From Flavobacterium frigoris (GTDB lineage: Bacteria; Bacteroidota; Bacteroidia; Flavobacteriales; Flavobacteriaceae), in NCBI RefSeq assembly GCF_900111075.1, contig NZ_FOFZ01000001.1:1-64000 (forward strand): 64,000 nt of DNA, written 5' to 3'. Numbering within the stretch: the first letter of the stretch is position 1; every line of letters starts with the position of its first letter. The notes under the pieces are model-generated. The model made no database searches. It was not told the origin of the DNA and saw only the letters and a list, made by a program, of their open reading frames with translations. Below are positions 1-7,103 of the stretch, one piece after another. The position numbers and the translations under genes were made by a program.

Positions 1-19
1 ATCCTAATTTAAGTTTAAA

Positions 20-87
20 AAGTGGCACATCTTCAACCGGAATCCGTACCTCTTTTTTACTGGAAAGAGTGGCACATCATCAACTGG
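20..87. repeat. Imperfect direct repeat at window edge
   Basis: Two copies of a sequence beginning AGTGGCACATC lie 48 bp apart, just downstream of the stop codon of the minus-strand gene. Read on the minus strand, each copy encodes PV(D/E)DVPLF, but the two copies are in different frames. The frames would agree if the run of six A residues between them (plus-strand positions 53-58) had one more base. The peptide resembles SVDDVQLIKLRL at residues 198-209 of the gene that ends at 89, so this may be a decayed tail or tandem copy continuing outside the window. Confidence 0.6.
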
Positions 88-88
88 T

Positions 89-1639
89 TTATCCAAAATC
101 TTGTGCAATTGTTTTATTCTCGGATTTTGTATGCTCTATTGTTAATTTTATTGCTGCAAGTAAAGCGTCTTCAAAAACTAAAAATTCTTCTTTTTTATGA
201 AGACTCATAATGTGTACACGTAACTTACTCAAGTAATTCTGCGCGTCATTTTTAAAATCAAAGCTATCTGTAAATTTCTTCTTTTCGCTACCAATCGTAT
301 TACAAAAGGCATTATACGGAGCTAAAATATCCTTAACCTCTTTTACTTGGCTGTGATTACTTGACGAAAATTCTAAACTAGCAAGATCAATAAACTTATA
401 GCAAAGTGCAATGTAATCGGCAGAATTCTGCGCAGCATTTTTAAAAGCTTTCGAAGCTGTATAAAACTCCTGCATGTCCCGTAACTTACCATCGTATTTG
501 TCAGGTACCAAACGAGGAATAGCATTAATTACACCCTCCTTCTTCTCCAAAAAACGAGTTACATCTGTTGGTTTAAAACGTCCAGGAACAGCCTCATAAA
601 CTATTTCTGGGCTAACTGGTTTAGCGCTTAAGAATCCTTTTTTATTGGAAATTAAAGCATCTGCAATTTGATTATTGGTATCATACTTCTTTAAATTAGC
701 CGCTAGATCATCAGTAATGCTAAAATCTCTTAAAACATTATAAAACTGCAAAATATTCTCTTGGATAGCGATATAATATTTTTTATTCTTCTTGTCCTCT
801 AGATTAGTAATTGTAGCCGATTCTTCGTTCCAAATGGCAATTGCATTGCGCAGTTTCGACTCATCAACTGGATCAAGACCAGAATTAACCAACTGCGACG
901 CTTTATTGAAATTATCACTATTAAACTCTTTATCCTCTTTTAAATAATTAAAAGCCCTCCTAATATAACGCTCTGTGGGATGAAATTTACCCCTAAGCAC
1001 ACTACCTACTTTTAATCTCAGCTTTATTAATTGCACATCATCTACACTTTTACCATCACTAACTCTTGGTAAAATGGGATTGTTTTTATCCTTATATTGA
1101 TTGGCTTCAAACTCAGATAAATCACCTATCAATAATGTAGTATTTAGATTGTTTGGATAATCTAGATATCCCAAATTAGAGTTATACCCTTTAATATTAC
1201 TAACCGGATTTACCAAGTCACAATCGCCTAACTTTATTTCTTGTGTGTCAAAAACTCCTTTATCACGATCAATCAAAATCAAATTAGCATAGATATGAGA
1301 AACAACAACAACCTGAAATTTTAAATCCTTTTTTATAACATGTAGCGTAGCTGGAGCATATTTATACTCAAGAACAGCAACGAGCTGTGGCAAGCCAAAA
1401 TTATTTTTAATATAGTCATTGAACAAGAACAAATTGTCACCAATATTATACTGCAAAGCCTGATTAGCAAAAAAAGCATTATCAACCGTGGTAGCAATAA
1501 CTGCAACATCTAGCGGATTATCCTTTACCATCAACGAAGGTTGCACAGCAACTCGAACATTCAAATCATCCCAACGAATCTTCTGTGCACGTGCACAAGA
1601 AATCACTACTAAACACAAGAAAAACACTTTAACTCTCAT
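89..1639 (-). CDS. Secreted protein of unknown function
   Basis: This 516-residue protein is not recognised. It begins with a clear signal sequence (residues 1-19, ending ARAQ). The Cys at position 15, after VIS, could also be read as a lipobox, so it is either periplasmic/secreted or a lipoprotein. The rest is soluble, mixed alpha/beta in character and rich in Lys, Asn and Asp, with no transmembrane segment or T9SS tail. Residues 198-212 (SVDDVQLIKLRLKVG) are echoed by two out-of-frame copies just beyond its stop codon, which hints at a frameshifted C-terminus or a lost tandem paralogue. No TAnnTTTG promoter was found directly upstream. The ORF is certain; the function is unknown. Confidence 0.75.
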   Translation of the reverse strand: MRVKVFFLCLVVISCARAQKIRWDDLNVRVAVQPSLMVKDNPLDVAVIATTVDNAFFANQALQYNIGDNLFLFNDYIKNNFGLPQLVAVLEYKYAPATLHVIKKDLKFQVVVVSHIYANLILIDRDKGVFDTQEIKLGDCDLVNPVSNIKGYNSNLGYLDYPNNLNTTLLIGDLSEFEANQYKDKNNPILPRVSDGKSVDDVQLIKLRLKVGSVLRGKFHPTERYIRRAFNYLKEDKEFNSDNFNKASQLVNSGLDPVDESKLRNAIAIWNEESATITNLEDKKNKKYYIAIQENILQFYNVLRDFSITDDLAANLKKYDTNNQIADALISNKKGFLSAKPVSPEIVYEAVPGRFKPTDVTRFLEKKEGVINAIPRLVPDKYDGKLRDMQEFYTASKAFKNAAQNSADYIALCYKFIDLASLEFSSSNHSQVKEVKDILAPYNAFCNTIGSEKKKFTDSFDFKNDAQNYLSKLRVHIMSLHKKEEFLVFEDALLAAIKLTIEHTKSENKTIAQDFG

Positions 1640-1701
1640 AAAATCAGTATAAAATAATTAAGAAAATTAGAAACAAAACCATTAAAATATTAAAAACCTA
1701 T

Positions 1702-1735
1702 CAAAAAAAAAACCGCTTCTTTCGAAGCGGTTTTT
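1702..1735 (-). terminator. Rho-independent terminator after tRNA-Leu
   Basis: On the minus strand the stem AAACCGCTTC/GAAGCGGTTT closes on a short loop and is followed by a run of T. It lies three bases beyond the tRNA 3' end, so the tRNA is probably a one-gene unit. Confidence 0.85.
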
Positions 1736-1738
1736 AAG

Positions 1739-1818
1739 TACCCGGAGCCGGAGTCGAACCGGCACGGTTTCCCACAGGTGTTTGAGACCAGCGCGTCTAC
1801 CAATTCCGCCATCCGGGC
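1739..1818 (-). tRNA. tRNA-Leu (anticodon CAA)
   Basis: The minus strand folds as a class II tRNA. It has acceptor arm GCCCGGA/TCCGGGT, a D-arm containing GGCGGAATTGGTAGACGC, anticodon loop CTCAAAC with CAA at 1784-1782, a short variable arm and T-arm CCGG-TTCGACT-CCGG. CCA is not encoded. The second pair of the anticodon stem is T:T (1790 and 1776), which is unusual but lies in an otherwise complete cloverleaf. CAA reads UUG codons. Confidence 0.93.
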
Positions 1819-1905
1819 TTAGCAGACATGAAATGGCGACAGCCATTTCAACGCAATAAAAGAGGAGATTGTAATAAATCAACCGTCGATTCCTTTAACA
1901 CGCTG

Positions 1906-1913
1906 CAAATGTA
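1906..1913 (-). promoter_or_regulatory. -7 element for tRNA-Leu
   Basis: The minus strand reads TACATTTG, matching TAnnTTTG. The predicted transcript has a leader of roughly 85 nt that includes the 8-bp hairpin GAAATGGC/GCCATTTC (1831-1850), presumably removed by processing. It stands back to back with the prs promoter 66 bp away. Confidence 0.55.
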
Positions 1914-1979
1914 AAAAATAATATTAAAAATTCTACTAAAAATACTTAAAATTTTCCTTTCAGAGTTGAATAAATTTCA

Positions 1980-1987
1980 TAAATTTG
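1980..1987 (+). promoter_or_regulatory. -7 element for prs
   Basis: TAAATTTG matches the Bacteroidota -7 consensus. No well-placed TTG is seen near -33. The predicted start near 1993 gives a leader of about 115 nt, far longer than most leaders in this window. Confidence 0.5.
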
Positions 1988-1990
1988 CAC

Positions 1991-2089
1991 CTCCGTAAAA
2001 CGGGACACACTAACTAACTACACCCGAGGCGCATACAAACATCTGGCTTAGACAAATGACGAAGCCGAACTGTATGGAGCGTAGCGGAA
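1991..2089 (+). promoter_or_regulatory. Potentially structured 5' leader of prs
   Basis: The leader contains nested complementary segments: CATACA (2032-2037) with TGTATG (2071-2076) enclosing GGCTT (2045-2049) with AAGCC (2062-2066). A second pair is CGGG (2001-2004) with CCCG (2023-2026), and TCCG (1992-1995) can close on CGGA (2085-2088). It is also locally GC-richer than its surroundings. It could be a cis-acting RNA or a conserved leader fold. I do not recognise a named family. Confidence 0.4.
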
Positions 2090-2106
2090 TAAAAACAACA
2101 AATTAA

Positions 2107-3048
2107 ATGTTACACCTAGAACCAGAAGCTAAAATTTTTGCTTGTTCACAAAGTGTCTATCTAGCTGAAAAGATTTCCGCAGAATACGGAATTCCATTAG
2201 GTAAAGTTACCATGTCAAAATACAGCGACGGGGAGTTCCAACCTTCTTACGAAGAATCTATCAGAGGGTTACGTGTATTTATTGTTTGTTCAACTTTTCC
2301 AAATTCAGACAATCTGATGGAATTGTTACTTATGATTGATGCTGCAAAACGTGCTTCAGCAAGACATATAACTGCTGTAATACCGTACTTCGGTTGGGCG
2401 AGACAAGATAGAAAAGACAAACCTAGAGTTCCGATAGGAGCAAAACTAACAGCTAAATTGTTAGAAACTGCTGGAGCAACTAGAGTAATGACCATGGATT
2501 TGCATGCAGATCAAATTCAAGGGTTCTTTGAAAAGCCAGTAGATCACCTTTTTGCCTCAACTATCTTTTTACCCTATGTAAAAAGCTTAGGACTTGACAA
2601 TTTGACGATTGCTTCCCCAGATATGGGTGGTTCAAAAAGAGCGTACGCTTATTCTAAATTTTTAGAATCAGATGTAGTTATTTGTTACAAACAAAGAAAA
2701 GCTGCAAACGTTATTGGCACCATGGAATTGATTGGTGAAGTTAGAGGTAAAAATGTAATCTTAGTAGATGACATGATTGATACCGGAGGAACTTTGGCGA
2801 AAGCCGCTGATTTAATGATGGAAAAAGGAGCATTGAGCGTAAGAGCAATTTGTACGCACGCCATCTTATCAGGAGATGCCTACGAAAAAATAGAAAAATC
2901 TCAACTATTAGAATTGATAGTTACCGATTCTATTCCGTTAAAGAAAGAATCAAAAAAAATAAGAGTGTTGAGTTGTGCCCCACTTTTTGCCGAAGTTATG
3001 CACATGGTACATCATAATAATTCCATCAGCGGAAAGTTTATCATGTAA
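2107..3048 (+). CDS. prs: Ribose-phosphate pyrophosphokinase
   Basis: This enzyme makes PRPP from ribose 5-phosphate and ATP, the precursor for purines, pyrimidines, NAD, histidine and tryptophan. The 313-residue length is typical. Visible motifs are DLHADQIQGFF in the catalytic region, SPDMGGSKRA, and the PRPP-binding loop VILVDDMIDTGGT. It is followed after 42 bp by rplY, a pairing often seen in flavobacteria, and the two probably share a transcript ending at the hairpin after rplY. A long leader with paired segments precedes it, so attenuation by purine or PRPP level is possible but unproven. Confidence 0.97.
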   Translation: MLHLEPEAKIFACSQSVYLAEKISAEYGIPLGKVTMSKYSDGEFQPSYEESIRGLRVFIVCSTFPNSDNLMELLLMIDAAKRASARHITAVIPYFGWARQDRKDKPRVPIGAKLTAKLLETAGATRVMTMDLHADQIQGFFEKPVDHLFASTIFLPYVKSLGLDNLTIASPDMGGSKRAYAYSKFLESDVVICYKQRKAANVIGTMELIGEVRGKNVILVDDMIDTGGTLAKAADLMMEKGALSVRAICTHAILSGDAYEKIEKSQLLELIVTDSIPLKKESKKIRVLSCAPLFAEVMHMVHHNNSISGKFIM

Positions 3049-3090
3049 CCACAAACAAGTAGAATATTTAATAACTATATAATTTTTACA

Positions 3091-3705
3091 ATGAAATCGA
3101 TTACAATTAAAGGATCAGAAAGAGAAAGCGTGGGAAAAGTTGCGACTAAAGCCTTACGTAATGCTGGAGCGGTTCCTTGCGTGTTATACGGAGGAGATCA
3201 ACCAGTACATTTTTCAGCAGAAGAAAAAGCATTCAAAAGCTTGGTTTACACTCCAAACGCTCACACAGTTGTGATTGAATTGGCAAACGGAAAATCATTC
3301 AATGCAATTCTACAAGACATTCAGGTTCACCCTGTGTCAGACAGAATTTTACATATGGATTTCTTTCAATTATTTGATGACAAAGAAATCACTATGGAAG
3401 TTCCAGTAAAAGTGGTAGGTACATCTAAAGGTGTTCTTGCAGGTGGTGTTTTACGTTTGAACACTCGTAAACTTAAAGTAAAAGCTTTACCAAAAAATCT
3501 TCCAGATTTTATTGAAGCTGACATTACTCCACTTATGATGGGGAACAAATTGTACGTTACGAAACTTGTTTCTGATAACTACAAATTGATTCACCAAGAC
3601 AACACCGTTGTTGCCCAAGTAAGAATCTCTCGTGCAGCGATGAAAGCAGCTCAAGAAGCAGCAAAAGCAGCAAAAGGAGCTCCTGCAAAAGGAAAGAAAA
3701 AATAA
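3091..3705 (+). CDS. rplY: 50S ribosomal protein L25/Ctc
   Basis: The protein binds 5S rRNA in the large subunit. The N-terminal half (residues 1-90, from [16 protein letters not shown] to the conserved [15 protein letters not shown]) is the L25 domain. The second half is the TL5/Ctc-type beta domain. The tail is a run of Ala and Lys ([15 protein letters not shown]), normal for Bacteroidota L25. The total of 204 residues fits the long Ctc form. It is downstream of prs in one apparent operon and is closed by a strong terminator. Confidence 0.96.
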   Translation: MKSITIKGSERESVGKVATKALRNAGAVPCVLYGGDQPVHFSAEEKAFKSLVYTPNAHTVVIELANGKSFNAILQDIQVHPVSDRILHMDFFQLFDDKEITMEVPVKVVGTSKGVLAGGVLRLNTRKLKVKALPKNLPDFIEADITPLMMGNKLYVTKLVSDNYKLIHQDNTVVAQVRISRAAMKAAQEAAKAAKGAPAKGKKK

Positions 3706-3724
3706 TATTTTTTCACTCATATTT

Positions 3725-3758
3725 AAAAGCATCAGTTGTAAAACTGGTGCTTTTTTTA
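3725..3758 (+). terminator. Terminator of prs-rplY
   Basis: AGCATCAGTT pairs with AACTGGTGCT around a 4-nt loop (one G:T pair) and is followed by seven T. It lies 20 bp after the rplY stop. Confidence 0.88.
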
Positions 3759-3848
3759 TTTAATCTGAACTCGTTTCCCATTACCAACTTCATCTCTCCT
3801 ACCATTTTTTAAGAATTAGGAGAATAAGCAACTACACTCCACATCAGT

Positions 3849-3925
3849 TGTCCCGCTATTCGCTTCAATCTTTTTGTCCGCCAAAAAAGACGAACAAAAA
3901 GGATTTTCACTACTATCGGGTCTAT
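3849..3925. repeat. Flavobacterial palindromic intergenic element, copy 1
   Basis: CTTTTTGTCCG (3870-3880) faces CGAACAAAAAG (3891-3901) and is flanked by CCCGCTATTCGCTTCAATC and GGATTTTCACTACTATCGGG. The layout matches the element at 29685-29763, with the outer flanks diverged. I know this type as a non-coding dispersed repeat of flavobacteria; its function is not known to me. Confidence 0.6.
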
Positions 3926-3992
3926 TTTACAACGTTTTTCCATCCTTAGAAAACTCCTTCAGCCTACTCCACTAAATTATCTAATTATCTAA

Positions 3993-4023
3993 TTGACAAA
4001 TTATCTAATTAAGTTTACTTTTG
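3993..4023 (+). promoter_or_regulatory. Promoter of pth, apparently leaderless
   Basis: TTG (3993-3995), a 20-bp spacer and TACTTTTG (4016-4023) form a near-ideal Bacteroidota promoter. The -7 element ends only 4 nt before the ATG at 4028, so transcription should start at or beside that codon. It resembles the panD promoter, which also reads TTTACTTTTG, one base, AGCATG. Confidence 0.7.
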
Positions 4024-4027
4024 CAGC

Positions 4028-4702
4028 ATGCTTAAATGGATATCAGATATATTTTCATCAAAACAAAAACAAGACACTACCGATTTTATGAAACCGGAGG
4101 TTCACGAACACCAAAAAAACAATATAAAAAACGTGAGTAATAAATTTTTAATAGTAGGACTAGGAAACATAGGCGCTGAATATGTCAATACACGCCACAA
4201 CATAGGATTCAAAATATTGGATCATTTTGCCAAAAAAGAACAACTTTCCTTTCAAACCGTGAAACTGGGAGCACTTGCAGAGTACAAATTTAAAGGAAGA
4301 ACCTTTTTTCTTTTAAAGCCAAACACCTACATGAACTTAAGCGGAAAAGCGGTACAATACTGGATGGACAAAGAAAATATTCCGCTTGAAAACATCATGG
4401 CCATTACTGATGATTTAAATCTGTCTTTTGGAACGATTCGCATCAAACCAAAAGGAAGTGACGGAGGCCACAACGGCTTAAAAAATATCAACTTAATTCT
4501 CAACACCAATCAATATACTAGATTTCGTTTTGGAATTAGCGACGAATTTAAAAAAGGAAAACAAGTAGACTATGTCCTTGGAGACTGGAATGATGCTGAG
4601 AAAACGGTACTTCCAGAACGTTTAGAAACGGCATCCGAAATTATCAAATCATTTGGAACCGCTGGTTTAGAGAATACCATGACCACATTTAATGGTAAAT
4701 AA
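4028..4702 (+). CDS. pth: Peptidyl-tRNA hydrolase
   Basis: It releases tRNA from prematurely dropped peptidyl-tRNA. Family motifs are LIVGLGNIGAEYVNTRHNIGF with the catalytic His, KPNTYMNLSGKAV, and DDLNLSFGTIRIKPKGSDGGHNGLKNI. At 224 residues it is about 35 longer than usual. The extra is an N-terminal lead (MLKWISDIFSSKQKQ...) before the domain begins near residue 40. The promoter sits so close that the ATG at 4028 would start a leaderless message; otherwise translation would begin at Met21 (4088). I keep 4028 because the lead is in frame and reads like real coding sequence. Confidence 0.93.
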   Translation: MLKWISDIFSSKQKQDTTDFMKPEVHEHQKNNIKNVSNKFLIVGLGNIGAEYVNTRHNIGFKILDHFAKKEQLSFQTVKLGALAEYKFKGRTFFLLKPNTYMNLSGKAVQYWMDKENIPLENIMAITDDLNLSFGTIRIKPKGSDGGHNGLKNINLILNTNQYTRFRFGISDEFKKGKQVDYVLGDWNDAEKTVLPERLETASEIIKSFGTAGLENTMTTFNGK

Positions 4703-4836
4703 AAAAAGGCTACATTTCTGTTTTTAAGATATTTGACATCAATATAAAACTGAAAACGAAAATAATTTCCTAAATTTATTTTTTTAATACTAGAAATAAA
4801 AAAAATCTCACTAAATTTAATATTTACCTGTAAAAC

Positions 4837-6924
4837 ATGAAAATAACACTACCTCTTTCTATACCTAAATTATTTTTTATAACTTGTTTATTCTCCCTAT
4901 GCATTGTTTATGGTCAAGAAAAAAAGCACCCCGAAAACATTATATTTGGGAAACAGATAAAAGCAGAAAGTGTAAATCCAAAAAATGGATACATTAGATG
5001 TGTTACGACTGAATACGAGAAATTTCTGAAGAAAAATAACCCAAAGAGGATGACTACTTCAGAGTTTGAAGCTTGGGTGAATCCATTAGTCAATCAATAC
5101 AAAACGATGAAGAACATTTCTAAACCTGGAGGGGTTATAACCATTCCAGTAGTCGTTCATGTTATACATAGTGGCCAGCCAATTGGTGTAGCTCCTAACA
5201 TAACTGATGCCCAAGTACAATCCCAGATTAAAGTATTAAATCAGGATTTTCGAAAAATGTTAGGTACCCCAGGAGGTACAAACCCAGCAGCTGCAGATAT
5301 TGAAATTGAATTTGTCCTAGCCCTACAAGCATCAGACGGCAACCCCACAAACGGAATTGACCGCATCGATCTATGCGAAGACGCTTGGTCAACAACTGAT
5401 ATTGATTTAAAAGTCAAGCCAAACACTATTTGGGATCCTACACTATACATGAATATGTGGAGTGTAGATATATCAGGGAACAGTATTCTGGGTTACGCTC
5501 AATTTCCAGATGCTTCAGGTTTAGATGGCTTGGGTTCTTCAGGCGGAGATGCTAATACTGACGGAGTAGTTTCCAGATACGACGTGTTTGGCAGTCTTGA
5601 AGATAATGACGGTACCTTTTTATTAACTGCTCCGTACAACAAAGGAAGAACGATGACGCATGAAGTAGGGCATTGGTTAGGATTAAGACACATTTGGGGT
5701 GATGGCAATGGAGACGAAGAAGCAAACACGCCAGACTGTCTAGCAACAGATTATTGTGCAGATACTCCTCAAGCGGGATGGGAACATTATACTTGCGGTG
5801 TCTTTGACACCTGTCCTTCAAGTCCAGGAATTGACATGCCTGAAAATTATATGGACTATACAGAAGATGCCTGTATGAACATTTTTACTCAAAATCAAAA
5901 AGAAAGAATGGTTACCATTATAAACAATGCAGCCAGGAGAAAGACCTTGATATCTTCAACTAAAAATCTACCTATCGAATTAGTTGCGAATGATGCCGAA
6001 GTCACCCTTGAACCTAGCTGTACAAAGTCATTTTGCAATGCTTTAACAAACCAAACTACGCAAAGGGTAACAATTTATAATAGAGGAACAAACAATTTGC
6101 TTTCAGCAACAATAAACTACAACATTAATAAAGAAAACAACCTAGTTTATAATTGGACTGGTAATTTAGCCACTAACAAATATACTACATTTGACATAAC
6201 CCTAAATTCAACTTCACAAGGAATCATTAATGTTAGTATTGCTGGAGCAAATTCCACAGTAGATCAAAGATCAACAAACAATAACGCATCGGGAACTTTT
6301 TTCATTCCTACGATTCCATCGAGCTATTCATTTACCAATTATGTATTCACATTGCAGCCAGACAACTTTGGATCTGAGACGAGCTGGGATTTAAAAGATG
6401 CTTCCGGAAACATTGTATATCAAAGCGATACCTATCCTGACGCTGACCCTTCTTTGGGAGATTTGATAACGATTCCCTGGAAATTAAAAAACAATGAATG
6501 CTACACTTTTACGATAAATGATTCATACGATGACGGTATCTGTTGTGGTGGTGGAAACGGATATTACAACATTAAACTAGAAGATGGCGTAACAATTGTA
6601 GCATCAGGGGATTCCTTCACTACTGCCGAAAAGAAATATTTCAAAACAACCAGTTCATTAGGGATTGCTGACTTTGAAACATCAACTGACATCTATCTCT
6701 ACCCAAACCCAACGAAAGAAACTCTAAACATACTAGTCCCAAATGATTTTGGATTACCAACTAGTTATATTATTTATAACAGCTTGGGACAAACAATTAG
6801 TAAGAAGAAAGTTTCAAGAGAAACTGATTTATCAATAAATACCTCTGCTTTAAGCAATGGAATTTACTTTGTTACTGTTGTAAAAGAATCAGCAAAGCAA
6901 ACTTTAAAATTTATCAAAAAATAG
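4837..6924 (+). CDS. Secreted pappalysin-type (M43) zinc metalloprotease with T9SS tail
   Basis: This 695-residue enzyme is predicted to be exported by the Sec system (signal residues 1-26, ending VYGQ) and then across the outer membrane by type IX secretion. The zinc site HEVGHWLGLRH begins near residue 275, and a Met-turn segment NYMDYTEDACMNIFT follows at the spacing expected for M43 peptidases, including the Cys-rich insert between them. Residues 380-600 are beta-rich accessory domains with a Cys pair (GICCGGGNGYY). The C-terminal 80 residues (from IYLYPNPTKETLNI) are a type A T9SS sorting domain. It stands alone between its own terminator and pth. Its substrate is unknown. Confidence 0.9.
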   Translation: MKITLPLSIPKLFFITCLFSLCIVYGQEKKHPENIIFGKQIKAESVNPKNGYIRCVTTEYEKFLKKNNPKRMTTSEFEAWVNPLVNQYKTMKNISKPGGVITIPVVVHVIHSGQPIGVAPNITDAQVQSQIKVLNQDFRKMLGTPGGTNPAAADIEIEFVLALQASDGNPTNGIDRIDLCEDAWSTTDIDLKVKPNTIWDPTLYMNMWSVDISGNSILGYAQFPDASGLDGLGSSGGDANTDGVVSRYDVFGSLEDNDGTFLLTAPYNKGRTMTHEVGHWLGLRHIWGDGNGDEEANTPDCLATDYCADTPQAGWEHYTCGVFDTCPSSPGIDMPENYMDYTEDACMNIFTQNQKERMVTIINNAARRKTLISSTKNLPIELVANDAEVTLEPSCTKSFCNALTNQTTQRVTIYNRGTNNLLSATINYNINKENNLVYNWTGNLATNKYTTFDITLNSTSQGIINVSIAGANSTVDQRSTNNNASGTFFIPTIPSSYSFTNYVFTLQPDNFGSETSWDLKDASGNIVYQSDTYPDADPSLGDLITIPWKLKNNECYTFTINDSYDDGICCGGGNGYYNIKLEDGVTIVASGDSFTTAEKKYFKTTSSLGIADFETSTDIYLYPNPTKETLNILVPNDFGLPTSYIIYNSLGQTISKKKVSRETDLSINTSALSNGIYFVTVVKESAKQTLKFIKK

Positions 6925-6941
6925 ATTGATAACATAGTAAC

Positions 6942-6987
6942 TTACATAGAGGATTAATTCAATACAATCCTCTATGTAACGATTTTT
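6942..6987 (+). terminator. Terminator of the M43 protease gene
   Basis: A perfect 14-bp stem, TTACATAGAGGATT/AATCCTCTATGTAA, closes on a 10-nt loop. It lies just beyond the stop codon and is followed by a short T-rich stretch. Confidence 0.75.
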
Positions 6988-7103
6988 AATTGGTAACGCC
7001 CTAAAACAAGGTAACGTTTTCACAAAAATTATAAATTATTTCAACTAATTATCGATGATGCTTTGTTTGCGCGTGCTTCGGATGAATCATTTTAAAATAT
7101 CAA

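Larger units (their letters stand above)
3706..4027. other. Intergenic region rplY-pth
   Basis: No gene is visible. It holds the rplY terminator, the palindromic element, a cluster of AATTATCTAATT-type direct repeats (about 3975-4011), and the pth promoter at its right end. Confidence 0.7.

Noticed and set aside
22..210. 62-codon plus-strand ORF at the window start
   Set aside because: It lies antisense to the C-terminus of the first gene and its direct repeat; it looks accidental.
1682..1882. 66-codon minus-strand ORF
   Set aside because: It runs through the tRNA-Leu gene and its terminator.
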